This document shows positions 15,885 through 23,896 of a stretch of 27,939 nt of DNA, one piece after another. The notes beneath the pieces were generated by a model. The model was not told where the DNA came from, did no database searches, and saw only the letters and a program-made list of their open reading frames with translations. The position numbers and the translations under genes were made by a program. The first letter of the stretch is position 1, and every line of letters starts with the position of its first letter. The stretch is from W2P13-069 sp963590525 (lineage in GTDB: Bacteria > Actinomycetota > Coriobacteriia > Coriobacteriales > QAMH01). The stretch lies in NCBI GenBank assembly GCA_963590525.1, contig CAVAPV010000026.1, positions 1 through 27,939 on the forward strand. Reading direction: 5' to 3'.

Positions 15885-16298
15885 TCAGAGGGCATCCGGG
15901 TCTTGGCATTTGAGGATCTGCCTGTAGATGAGCAGCCACACAACGCACACGGCAAAAGCCGCCAAGGCAAAGAAGACGACATCATACGAGCGCATGTACA
16001 TGAGCTCGTACTGCAAGGCGATGCCTGCGCCGCCCACCACGCCGATAACAGCAGGCACGATCCAACTGCTGCCTTGGCGAGGATTGCATGCGGCTGCATA
16101 ACCGCCGCATGCCGCCACAACGGCAAAAAGGCCCGAGAACCACACGATAGAAGACATCGTGGTGCCGATCTCCTCTATCTGCAACGTCAGGCTGTACACG
16201 CAGGCGCTCGCGCCTATGGCGCAAACGACAACGCAGAGCGTACGGGTAAGTATCTGGATGGGCGAAACCTTGCCCTTGCTGTTCTTTGCTGTATTCAT
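15885..16298 (-). CDS. Small four-helix membrane protein, unknown function
   Basis: A 137-residue protein with a short Lys-rich N-terminus and four hydrophobic segments, at about residues 16-38, 48-68, 78-96 and 105-125. It ends in a polar tail 'YRQILKCQDPDAL'. The second segment is Ala/Cys/Gly-rich ('VVAACGGYAAAC'). No catalytic motif and no family were recognised. It is flanked by a terminator candidate downstream and about 100 bases of non-coding DNA upstream, and is probably monocistronic. Codon use resembles the surrounding chromosomal genes, which supports it being real. Confidence 0.7.
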   Translation of the reverse strand: MNTAKNSKGKVSPIQILTRTLCVVVCAIGASACVYSLTLQIEEIGTTMSSIVWFSGLFAVVAACGGYAAACNPRQGSSWIVPAVIGVVGGAGIALQYELMYMRSYDVVFFALAAFAVCVVWLLIYRQILKCQDPDAL

Positions 16299-16399
16299 AG
16301 CTTTGCATTATCGCGCAGCGCCGCGCATAAGACCAGTCCCGCGCTAGCGTCAAACAGCCCTGCGGCATGCTTGGCTGCGCGCTTTGGGCGACAAGGCTC

Positions 16400-17626
16400 C
16401 TAAAGCTCGATCTGCATTCCGTCGCGTGCGATGACAACGCGCCCGTCAAACTGCTTGACGTATTGCTCCAGCAGCTCCTCGGTGTTCTCGTCCGGTTTGC
16501 AGATATGGGGGGCAAAGTGCGTGAGGTAGATCTTCTTAGCGTCGATCTCAAGACCCTCTGCAACGGTCTGGGCAACGCTATGGTGGGTCTTGTGATTGCC
16601 GCCCTCACCCCAAAACGTCGCATCCATGATCAGGTTGTCTATGCCATGCAAGAACTCTTTTACATCGGGTTTGAGCGCGGCCGTATCCGGAGCGTAGAAA
16701 GTCTTGGAACCCGATGGGGCGCAGATCAGGTAGCCAAAGCAGCCCGGGCAGTGGTCCACGGGAACAGCCGTCACGCTCAGGCCATCGACCTCGCGGGTCT
16801 CATAGTCATCCATCTGGTCGATGACAAAGCAATCATCCATGTACTTGAACTCCGTAAAGGCCTCAAGCGCCGCATGAGAGCTCGCATGGAAAGGCAAGGG
16901 AGTGTCGCGATACAGACGCACCAGATACTCGAGCTCTCCCAAGCCACCCAGATGGTCAAAGTGCGCATGCGTGAGAAACATCTCGTCGATGTCGTTAACG
17001 CCCTCGCGGATAAGCTGATGGCGAATATCGGGCGGCGTGTCTATCAGCACGTTGGAGTGTCCGCGGATGATAACGCCCGTGCAGCCGCGGCGCAGCGAGG
17101 GGTCTTTGCGCGCAGCCTCGCATGCCTTGCAATGGCAAAAGAACGCCGGCACGCCGCAACCGCTGGTCGTGCCCAAAAACGTGAGCGTGTGCTTAAGAGG
17201 CGCGCTCCTAAAGGGTTGCGCTCCGCAATCAGGGCGTCCCGGGCACATATCGCACTCAAAGCGCTGTTCATCGGCGATGTCATCCCAATCGCAGCGCACC
17301 CAGCCGCAAGAATCGTAAAAACCCGCTGCATAGCCCTCGGACACCAAACGCAGGTCTGGATGCAGCTTGAGGGCGTCTGCCAAAAGCGCGCGGCCCACGC
17401 CCATGCCGCGAACAGCGTCAAAGACCACGATGGGACGCACGTAATAGACGTCGTCGGAGAGAAGCTCCAAGCGGATAGCGCCGTACATGGTGTTGTCCGG
17501 CGTCACGGCAACGCGTATGCCCTCGACGTTTTTGACATCGCCAAAGCCCTGCTCGGCAAACAGCTGCCTGATCAGCGAGAGATCCTCATCTTTGGCATCC
17601 CTGATCCTCCACGCTGGTGTGATCAT
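16400..17626 (-). CDS. GNAT acetyltransferase fused to PhnP-like metallo-hydrolase
   Basis: A two-domain cytoplasmic protein of 408 residues. Residues ~6-120 form a GNAT N-acetyltransferase fold with the acetyl-CoA loop 'VRGMGVGRALL'. A Cys-rich linker follows ('CDMCPGRPDC', residues 125-134). Residues ~146-408 form a metallo-beta-lactamase-fold hydrolase with 'CHCKAC' (C164, C166, C169), matching the structural zinc site of PhnP, and the active-site motif 'HAHFDH' (H220, H222, D224, H225). PhnP is a cyclic phosphodiesterase of C-P lyase pathways, but no phn genes are nearby, so the substrate is open. Start at 17626 has 'gggagg' eight bases before it; an earlier ATG at 17653 would swallow that site. 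It is the last gene of the minus-strand redox cluster, 105 bases after its neighbour. Confidence 0.85.
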   Translation of the reverse strand: MITPAWRIRDAKDEDLSLIRQLFAEQGFGDVKNVEGIRVAVTPDNTMYGAIRLELLSDDVYYVRPIVVFDAVRGMGVGRALLADALKLHPDLRLVSEGYAAGFYDSCGWVRCDWDDIADEQRFECDMCPGRPDCGAQPFRSAPLKHTLTFLGTTSGCGVPAFFCHCKACEAARKDPSLRRGCTGVIIRGHSNVLIDTPPDIRHQLIREGVNDIDEMFLTHAHFDHLGGLGELEYLVRLYRDTPLPFHASSHAALEAFTEFKYMDDCFVIDQMDDYETREVDGLSVTAVPVDHCPGCFGYLICAPSGSKTFYAPDTAALKPDVKEFLHGIDNLIMDATFWGEGGNHKTHHSVAQTVAEGLEIDAKKIYLTHFAPHICKPDENTEELLEQYVKQFDGRVVIARDGMQIEL

Positions 17627-17731
17627 CCTCGGTTCCTCCCATCTGCCCCACATGCGCTCAAGGGCTTAAGACAAACGTGCTCGACGCTCAAAGTCGCCCG
17701 TCGCTTGTACGCAGACATACAGGCGGTTTGC

Positions 17732-18232
17732 TTACTCGGCGCTAAATCGCCCAAAGCACTTCCGCCCCTGCATCAGCAAGGCATCGCCGCCCGTCGTCTG
17801 CGCCACAAGCGTACGCCCGACATAAAGCTCATGGTCGCCGTATGCCTTGTGGTCTACAAGCTCGCACTCGATCCAAGCCGATGCCTCTGCAATGCAAACC
17901 GCATCGACCTTACGCGCTGCATTCTTGGTCAATCCTGCCGCCTCAAAGCGCTCGGGTTGGTCTGGACCCTTCTTGCCGCAGGCAACGGCAAGCTCTTTGG
18001 CACCTGCAGGCAAAACGTTCACGCAAAAGCAGCCGTTCTTGACGATGGCCTTTGCCGTTTTTCCCCCTGGGCGCAAACACACGCCGATAAGACTCGGCTC
18101 ATGACTCAAGGGATTGACCCAAGCGCAGGTTGCAACGCAATCCCCCTCATCATCCTTGGCAGTCACCAAGGAAACCGTCGTCGGAGTGAGGATCGTCGCG
18201 ATCTCTGCGCCGTGAAGCTCGGTAAGTTCCAT
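17732..18232 (-). CDS. Flavin reductase-like (FMN-binding split barrel) protein
   Basis: A 166-residue protein of the flavin reductase-like domain family. It has 'TPTTVSLVTAKDDEGDCVATCAWVNPLS' near the N-terminus, 'IGVCLRPGGKTAKAI', 'FCVNVLP' and 'YVGRTLVAQTTGGDALLMQGRKCFGRF' at the end. Members bind FMN and either reduce free flavin or act as flavin-based electron carriers or reductases in anaerobes (flavoredoxin type). ATG 18232 has 'aagggg' six bases ahead and lies ten bases after the stop of the ferredoxin-DUF169 gene. The ORF remains open to 18301, but that extension is translated out of the neighbouring gene. It probably supplies or accepts electrons for the cluster. Confidence 0.88.
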   Translation of the reverse strand: MELTELHGAEIATILTPTTVSLVTAKDDEGDCVATCAWVNPLSHEPSLIGVCLRPGGKTAKAIVKNGCFCVNVLPAGAKELAVACGKKGPDQPERFEAAGLTKNAARKVDAVCIAEASAWIECELVDHKAYGDHELYVGRTLVAQTTGGDALLMQGRKCFGRFSAE

Positions 18233-18242
18233 AGCTTGCCCC

Positions 18243-19217
18243 TTACATGATCGGTTCGACGTAGATCTTGTTGCGCGAGTCCGGAATCGTCTTCTTGGCA
18301 AGCTCGGTTGCGCCGGCAGCGATAGTGGCCAACCTGTTGGTGGGCACGCCCATCCACATCATGTCCTCGCCGACATCGGTCGCAGCCCTACAGCCATAGC
18401 AGCCAAAGGTGATGTTGGGCCTGTCGTCTCTAAGCGGCATGAGCACGGCTTCCACACACATGGAGTTAAAACCGCTCGCAGCAAACTCGTGGCGATGCCC
18501 GTCGTAGTAGCTCATAGACATAGACAGCCACATCATCTGCTCGGGCGTGCCGGTAAAGACAACCACCTCTGGGTCGCGCGGCGTCTTGGCCAGCGGCGTG
18601 ACCATGGTCGCGCGGCGGCTGTTGGGCGGGAAAACCGGGCGCTCAGCCACCATCTTGGCTGCCGCCTGGGCGTTGACGACCTTATGGAAGAGCACGTAGA
18701 TCTCTCCGGTGGCAAGCTTCTCCGGCACACCGGTCATGCCAAAGATGCTCGTTCCGTCGGGGCAGGAGTGCCTAAAGGGCGGCTGCAAGATACTCGCGCC
18801 GCGGCGTGCGGCCATCATCGCCTGGCAAAAACGCAGGTTCTGTGCGGGGATAGGGCAATCAGGTAAAGGCTCGTCCTTGTTGATGAGGCTCACCGCTACC
18901 GGCTGCCAGCGCAAGCCCAGCTTCTCCATGATGATGCGCTGGTAGTTGGCGTACTCCTCTTGCTTCTCCTTGGAGATAGGCGTTGCACGCACCTCGTCAG
19001 AAAGCGTCGCGTCAAACGACGCGTTGCCCAAAGACTCTATGCGGATAGAACGCGTGGGACAGTTGCCGGCGCAAGTCGTGCACCCAACGCAAGCGTCAGG
19101 GTCTACAGCAACGGGAACGCCGTCTTGCATCTCAAGGACATAGCAGGGGCAAAACGCGGCGCAAAGCCCGCAATGCTTGCACCTGCTGTCGTCATGGAAA
19201 AACTTGTAATCTGCCAT
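18243..19217 (-). CDS. Ferredoxin-DUF169 fusion protein
   Basis: A 324-residue protein. It begins with a bacterial-type two-cluster ferredoxin (C13-C16-C19-C23 and C43-C46-C49-C53). The rest resembles DUF169, recognised by 'WQPVAVSLINKDEP', 'RFCQAMMAARRGASI', the 'TGTPEQMMWL' segment and 'ITFGCYGCRAATDVGEDMMWMGVP'. DUF169 proteins are common in methanogens and other strict anaerobes and have no settled biochemical function. The built-in ferredoxin suggests it receives low-potential electrons. ATG 19217 is preceded by a 'gagagag'-like site. The radical SAM gene ends 64 bases upstream and the flavin reductase-like gene starts ten bases downstream, so this is a cluster member. Domain call firm; role unknown. 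Confidence 0.88.
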   Translation of the reverse strand: MADYKFFHDDSRCKHCGLCAAFCPCYVLEMQDGVPVAVDPDACVGCTTCAGNCPTRSIRIESLGNASFDATLSDEVRATPISKEKQEEYANYQRIIMEKLGLRWQPVAVSLINKDEPLPDCPIPAQNLRFCQAMMAARRGASILQPPFRHSCPDGTSIFGMTGVPEKLATGEIYVLFHKVVNAQAAAKMVAERPVFPPNSRRATMVTPLAKTPRDPEVVVFTGTPEQMMWLSMSMSYYDGHRHEFAASGFNSMCVEAVLMPLRDDRPNITFGCYGCRAATDVGEDMMWMGVPTNRLATIAAGATELAKKTIPDSRNKIYVEPIM

Positions 19218-19281
19218 TCTCTCTCCTCACGCGGTTTCTCACATGCGCCGCCCAGCAAACAGGCGGCACACGTCAAACTGC

Positions 19282-20589
19282 CTACTCCGTAGGGCCGCTC
19301 CCCCACATCTCGTAGATGCGCTCGCCGGCGGTGTTGGTCATCTGGTAACTGCAAAACGGGATGACGCGCCCGTCCTTCATCGCCACCGTCATAGAGCACT
19401 CCGCCATGCGCTCTGTCGTTGCGCTCATTGCATCCATGTAGTTCATGATGATGACGCTCACGCCGCGCTCCAGATCAACGCCCTTCTTGTAGAGGATGTC
19501 TGGCAACACCGAGCCCTGCGGGCTGGTTGGGTCAAAGAGCTCCACGTACTCGTCACGCGTAAGACCGCGCGTGGCCGGAATGTAGTTTTGCGGATCGTCT
19601 GGATCCGGCATGAGAAACGTGCCCGTATCGCACAAAGGATCGCTGCAGCCCAAGGGCATGATGTCGTCGATCTTGATGCGCCCGCCTGTTTGCTCGGGCA
19701 GGCAGAAGATCGTGTCTCCGGCAGTGTAGGGGGCATAGCTGCTCGGCTCAAAGCGTCCGCTCGTAAACGCCGGCTGCAGCGCCACACCCATGACCACGTC
19801 GGAGTTCTTCCAAGCAAAGTCTATGACCTCGCCCACGCGGTCGTCGTTGACGCCCTTGACGATGGTCATGCACAAGACGACCTTGATGCCCACCTCGCGA
19901 CAGTTCTCGATGCAGGCGAGCTTATCGGCCAGCATCGCACGGCCGCAGATAGACTCATAAGGCATCTCGTCAATGCCGTCAAAGCTCAAGTACACGCCCG
20001 TGATGCCCGCGGCAACAAGGTCGAGCAGGTAGTCTTGGCTGCGCCCTATGACGATGCCGTTGGTGTTGACCTCTATGCCCGTAAAGCCGTAGCTGCGCGC
20101 TGTGGCCACGATCTTTGCCAGATCGGGCCTCACGGTTGGCTCGCCGCCGGTTATCTGCAGGCCCGTCTCCGGCCCCACCTTTTGAGCCAAGGTGGCGATC
20201 AAGCCCTCGATTTCCTCGAAGCTGATGCCGTCGGTGGGAAAATCCGCGCTCATAAAGCACACAGGGCATTTGGCGTTGCAGCGGCGCGTGACCTCGATCT
20301 CCACGAGCGTTCCGCGGCGCAGGTGCCTGCCGCACAGCCCGCAGCTCTTGCAGCAGGCGCCTGTGATGTCATGCCCGCGCCATTTGGGCGCCGTAGGCTT
20401 GGTATGCATGCTGCGCAGCCAGGTGTAGTGGTCTTTGTCAGGCCACACGTAGGTGACAGTCTGCCCATGCTCAGGGCATGTGCGCTCCATCCATACCTTG
20501 CCGCCTTCATCCGCATACACCTGCGCCGGCAAGGTCTCAAGGCAATGAGGGCACAGGGCATGCACTTTATGCAAGAGTTCTCGGGTCAT
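19282..20589 (-). CDS. Radical SAM enzyme of the MJ0619/Tes type (COG1964)
   Basis: A 435-residue enzyme with three cysteine regions. The N-terminal module has C13, C16 and C38 ('ALCPHCLETLPAQVY', 'TCPEHGQ'). A 'CCKSCGLCGRH' motif at residues 79-89 follows. The radical SAM triad is C104-C108-C111 in 'VTRRCNAKCPVCF', with the 'ITGGEPT' SAM loop. This layout is typical of the archaeal group containing MJ0619, assigned as the tetraether lipid synthase Tes. A bacterial member may catalyse C-C bond formation or methylation, but lipid substrates are only a guess. The start at 20589 was chosen because the conserved sequence begins there; ATG 20649 would run through a terminator-like hairpin. A Cys-rich C-terminal 'GCSDPLCDTGTF' may bind another cluster. 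The gene could have its own promoter. Confidence 0.85.
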   Translation of the reverse strand: MTRELLHKVHALCPHCLETLPAQVYADEGGKVWMERTCPEHGQTVTYVWPDKDHYTWLRSMHTKPTAPKWRGHDITGACCKSCGLCGRHLRRGTLVEIEVTRRCNAKCPVCFMSADFPTDGISFEEIEGLIATLAQKVGPETGLQITGGEPTVRPDLAKIVATARSYGFTGIEVNTNGIVIGRSQDYLLDLVAAGITGVYLSFDGIDEMPYESICGRAMLADKLACIENCREVGIKVVLCMTIVKGVNDDRVGEVIDFAWKNSDVVMGVALQPAFTSGRFEPSSYAPYTAGDTIFCLPEQTGGRIKIDDIMPLGCSDPLCDTGTFLMPDPDDPQNYIPATRGLTRDEYVELFDPTSPQGSVLPDILYKKGVDLERGVSVIIMNYMDAMSATTERMAECSMTVAMKDGRVIPFCSYQMTNTAGERIYEMWGSGPTE

Positions 20590-20616
20590 ATAGCACTCCG
20601 TAACTGATGGTAGAAA

Positions 20617-20656
20617 ACGGGGCGAGCACCCTGATGCACAAGTGCTCAAACCCCGT
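20617..20656 (-). terminator. Terminator/attenuator hairpin inside the redox cluster
   Basis: Read on the minus strand, 'acgggg' and 'gagcac' pair with 'gtgctc' and 'ccccgt' (arms 20617-20629 and 20642-20656, small internal asymmetry). The stem is followed by 'ttttct'. It sits between the DUF2064 gene (stop 20686) and the radical SAM start (20589). As a full terminator it would end the three-gene upstream unit; as an attenuator it would tune expression of the radical SAM and downstream genes. Confidence 0.6.
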
Positions 20657-20685
20657 CAGCTATCGCCTTCCAAAGGCAAGGCGGC

Positions 20686-21612
20686 CTATCTGATGATGCC
20701 TTCGGTCTCTTCTGCGTCAAGAGCCGCGGCCTGGTCGCCCGTGTTTTCCTCGTCGTCAAAGTACTGGCGCGGGTCGTGGTTGTCGTTGGGGGGAGACACC
20801 GGCTTGATGCCGATGGCGTCTGCCCACTCCAAGACGCGGCGCGGGACGTAGATGCCCGTCTGGTACTTGGCAGACTCTCGCAAAGCACGCGCGCAGCTCA
20901 GACAATGGGCAAGGTCTTCGACCTCGTCAACGTCTGCCACGGGAGCCAGATACGCGCTGGGGATCTCTTTTTCCTGCAGCTTCTCGTAGTAGCCGTCAAG
21001 CGCCGGGCGGCCGCTCATGTTGTAGTAGATGCCCTGATGATCGATGGGCGTGTCAAAGTTGAAGCCCACCAAGGAGGTGCCGCATTCCTGGCACGGAGCG
21101 CACACAAAGCCGGGCGTGCCAACGGTCTCGGCAAAGTACTGCAGCCATTGGAACGCCTGGGTCACATGAGCGCGCGGCAAAGTGGGGATGTCTGCGCCAA
21201 TAGAGACGATGGCCTCGTAGCCTTGGTCAAAGATCTCCTGGAAAGCCATGTCAAAGTGGTCGTCAAAAGTAGCACCGCGGTCTGCCATGTAATGGATCTC
21301 ACGCGGCCAACCAGAGATCGTCTCTATCGTCTCCTTCATGAGCTCGACGTTTTTCTCTGGGGTAGTAGAGATAAAGAGGTCGTAGCTGCGCTTGGGAGCA
21401 CCGGGGTTGGCAGCGATCTCCTGCGCGTTGAGCGCGTCCAGATCGTCCATGCACCACATGGCAAGCTCGGTCACATCCCACAGGCTGCGCTTGAAGAAGG
21501 CAGCGGCCTGCTGCTGAGTAAAAGCGCCGCCACGCTCGCGCGTGAGTCGGGTTTTAACCAAGCCGGGAATAGGCGGCTTGCTAAAAATAAGGATCGCGTA
21601 CTTCTTCTCCAC
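20686..21612 (-). CDS. DUF2064/TIGR04282-type nucleotidyl- or glycosyltransferase-like protein
   Basis: A 308-residue protein whose start, 'ILIFSKPPIPGLVKTRL', is the nucleotide-binding loop of the DUF2064 family. 'SIGADIPTLP' around residue 140 is its GxDxPxL metal/nucleotide motif. The family has a GT-A-like fold and is often annotated as an arsenosugar-biosynthesis glycosyltransferase (TIGR04282), on little evidence. A CxxC ('CAPCQEC') and a C-terminal acidic tail are additional here. The start is GTG 21612, four bases after the stop of the Mo/W enzyme gene, with 'aaagga' overlapping that stop, so the two are coupled. No arsenic genes (arsM, arsR) are nearby. Family is clear; the substrate, possibly a sugar nucleotide or lipid head group, is not. 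Confidence 0.82.
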   Translation of the reverse strand: MEKKYAILIFSKPPIPGLVKTRLTRERGGAFTQQQAAAFFKRSLWDVTELAMWCMDDLDALNAQEIAANPGAPKRSYDLFISTTPEKNVELMKETIETISGWPREIHYMADRGATFDDHFDMAFQEIFDQGYEAIVSIGADIPTLPRAHVTQAFQWLQYFAETVGTPGFVCAPCQECGTSLVGFNFDTPIDHQGIYYNMSGRPALDGYYEKLQEKEIPSAYLAPVADVDEVEDLAHCLSCARALRESAKYQTGIYVPRRVLEWADAIGIKPVSPPNDNHDPRQYFDDEENTGDQAAALDAEETEGIIR

Positions 21613-21616
21613 GAAT

Positions 21617-23872
21617 CTATCCTTTCCTCCTTATACGGCACGGGATGCCGTTGTAAATCCAAGTTCCGATGAGCGGTTCTGGTTCCATGTCAACCGTCCC
21701 CCTCGTCAGGAGATTGACGTTGTTCTCGTAGCAGCCGCTCAGGCCTGGTTCCCCCATAGTCTTTTCAGGGTACCACCATCCGTACTCGGCAGACGCCACA
21801 TCGTCAACCATGTCGATGATGCGCACATAGAGGGTGATCTGGGTTTGCGGGTCGTCAACGCGGCTGACCAGGCACGCCGCGCCTTCTTCAAGCCCTAGGC
21901 GTTTTGCCGTGGCCGCAGACATCTCCACCGTGGGCTCGGGATGCGCCTTTCTAAAGCTCTCCACCTCAAAGTAGCAGCTCGCCCAATACGGCTGCTTGCG
22001 CGCGCCGGTGATGAGCGTCACGCAATCGCCGTCGGGACGCCATGCTCCAGGCAAGCTGCCCTCATGGCCGCATGCTCCCTCGATAGGCGCATGCACACCC
22101 GGAACAGGAAACCAATCGGCCACAAGGCCGGCGCCCAGGCTGTCCAAAAAGGGGTTTGCCAACTCGATCTTGCCGCTTTGCGTGGCAAAGCCAGCAGGCT
22201 CGTCGCCGTCGTCTAGCGGATAGAGGTGCTTGTAGTACGACGAGGGGCCAGCCGACATACCGATGGTCTCAAAGGTCTCCCAGTCCATGCCGATGCGCTC
22301 CACAACGCGTGCAAGCTCCTGTGTGAGGTTTTCTGCCGGCCACAGGTCTGGATCTTGCCCCATGGCAAGCCCCAGCTCCCTAAAGATCTGATAGTCCTCC
22401 TTGCGCTCGTAAAGCGGGCTGACAGCCGCAGGGCCGCCATAGCAAAAATCGCTCACGCCGCCTTGCGCCTGGAAAACCGGGCGCTCTATCGCGCTGGCTG
22501 CAGGGAGTATGTAATCGGCCATCTGGCCTGTAGGTGTGATGATGTAGTTGAGATCGACCACAAGGTCCATCTTGCTTAGCGCCTCGTGGACGAGCTTGGT
22601 ATCTGCATAGGTGACCATGGGGTTTGCCGCGTTGCAAAAAAGCGCGCTCACGCGGTAGGGCTCGCCGGTGATAGCCGCGTTCCACACGCGCACCGGCAAA
22701 GCACTCGTCAGATAACGCATAGGCAGATAGCGATGGTGCGTTGCAAGGCGCGGCCAAACACGCGCATAACCCGTGTAGCTTTGCAGCCCCTTGTCCTCGT
22801 TGAGGCCGTGTTCGCGAGACTCCATAGGCAGATCCGCGCTCATCTCCAGCTCGAGCTCGCTCATAAAGCGCGGGTAGGTGTTGATATGGCAGCCTCCCGG
22901 CACGTCCACGCAACCCACGAGCGCCCTAAGCGAGGCCAAGACGCGGTGCAGCGGGGCAACGTTGGGGCCTATCTGGTCAACGCCGCGGCCGCTGATAAGC
23001 GCACTGGGAGTATTGGAGCCAAACAGATGCGCAGCCTTGCGAATGTCATCAACGCTGCAGCTCGTGATGGCGCTTGCCTCCTCAAGGGTGCGTGCAAAAG
23101 CGGCGTCTTTAAACAGATCGAAGCCATAGCACCACTCATCCACAAACTCCTTATCAAGAAGATCGTCCTCGATCAGCACGCGCGCCATGGCATAGGCCAG
23201 CACCGTGTCGGTCCCAGGATAGGGATGCAACCACACCGTGGCATGGCGCGCCGACACGCACTCACGCGGGTCCACAACGATAAGGCTTCCGCCGTTTTTT
23301 GCAAAAGACGATATGTTGCTCCAAAACAGCGAGTTGTCGCTTTCGGCGGGATTTGTGCCCCACAAGATAAGGCAGCCGGTCTCGTCGGGCCTAAAGTCGC
23401 ATTCGATAGACCAACCGTAGGTAAGCGTGTCCATCCATATGCGCGGATTCCAGCAAATGGGGCCGATACCCATGTTGTTTGGGCTTCCCAAGAGATTCAT
23501 AAAACGATGAAGCGGCCAATAGACAGTGTGCGGCCCGCCGATGGCGCTTGCCACAGTCCAGGGGCCGTGCTCGTCTACCAACGCTTTGAGGCGCGTGGAT
23601 ATATCACCAATGGCTTCTTCCCAGCTCACACGCTCGAACTTGCCGCTACCGCGCTCGCCCACGCGTCTAAGCGGATAGTTGACGCGGTTGTCATCGTAGA
23701 GCTTGTCGATATTCATGCGCCACCTGCGGCAACGCGAGACGATCTTGGTGTCGTAGGGGTAGCGCGAGGCGTCTGGGATAAGCTCAACGACCTTGCCATC
23801 CTCTACAACCGCCTCGAACGCGCACAGGTATCCGCAGTAATGGCAGTTTGTCTTCCTTGTTTCTTGCGTCAT
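21617..23872 (-). CDS. Mo/W-bis-MGD oxidoreductase, Cys-ligated, cytoplasmic
   Basis: A 751-residue member of the DMSO reductase superfamily (COG0243). The N-terminal [4Fe-4S] site is C10-C13-C17-C48. C140 in 'GIGPICWNPR' falls at the metal-ligand position (acetylene hydratase Cys141). Other family segments are 'RFMNLLGSPN', 'ILWGTNPAES', 'VVDPRECVSARHATVWLHPY' and a C-terminal molydopterin-binding domain. Overall it resembles the acetylene hydratase branch. However, the catalytic Asp that follows the second cluster Cys there is Gly14 here, so it is probably not an acetylene hydratase; and Trp rather than His follows C140, which argues against formate dehydrogenase. With no Tat signal it is cytoplasmic. 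The Fe-S partner gene precedes it by 24 bases. Start ATG 23872, with 'aagg' upstream. Confidence 0.88.
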   Translation of the reverse strand: MTQETRKTNCHYCGYLCAFEAVVEDGKVVELIPDASRYPYDTKIVSRCRRWRMNIDKLYDDNRVNYPLRRVGERGSGKFERVSWEEAIGDISTRLKALVDEHGPWTVASAIGGPHTVYWPLHRFMNLLGSPNNMGIGPICWNPRIWMDTLTYGWSIECDFRPDETGCLILWGTNPAESDNSLFWSNISSFAKNGGSLIVVDPRECVSARHATVWLHPYPGTDTVLAYAMARVLIEDDLLDKEFVDEWCYGFDLFKDAAFARTLEEASAITSCSVDDIRKAAHLFGSNTPSALISGRGVDQIGPNVAPLHRVLASLRALVGCVDVPGGCHINTYPRFMSELELEMSADLPMESREHGLNEDKGLQSYTGYARVWPRLATHHRYLPMRYLTSALPVRVWNAAITGEPYRVSALFCNAANPMVTYADTKLVHEALSKMDLVVDLNYIITPTGQMADYILPAASAIERPVFQAQGGVSDFCYGGPAAVSPLYERKEDYQIFRELGLAMGQDPDLWPAENLTQELARVVERIGMDWETFETIGMSAGPSSYYKHLYPLDDGDEPAGFATQSGKIELANPFLDSLGAGLVADWFPVPGVHAPIEGACGHEGSLPGAWRPDGDCVTLITGARKQPYWASCYFEVESFRKAHPEPTVEMSAATAKRLGLEEGAACLVSRVDDPQTQITLYVRIIDMVDDVASAEYGWWYPEKTMGEPGLSGCYENNVNLLTRGTVDMEPEPLIGTWIYNGIPCRIRRKG

Positions 23873-23896
23873 CTCTTACCTTGTTGATCGGCAGGA

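Noticed and set aside
16367..20607. Long plus-strand open frames (627 and 454 codons) opposite the redox cluster
   Set aside because: Shadows of the minus-strand genes, with no ribosome-binding sites and low-complexity Ala/Arg/His-rich translations.
20686..21612. Arsenosugar biosynthesis from the DUF2064/TIGR04282 and radical SAM neighbours
   Set aside because: No arsM, arsR or other arsenic gene is present, and the radical SAM protein has the MJ0619/Tes layout rather than that of ArsS.
21617..23872. Calling the Mo/W enzyme a formate dehydrogenase or acetylene hydratase
   Set aside because: The residue after the metal-ligand Cys is Trp, not the His of formate dehydrogenases, and the acetylene hydratase Asp is Gly here.
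22586..23887. Plus-strand frame of 433 codons opposite the Mo/W enzyme gene
   Set aside because: The opposite strand has unmistakable family motifs throughout; this frame has none.
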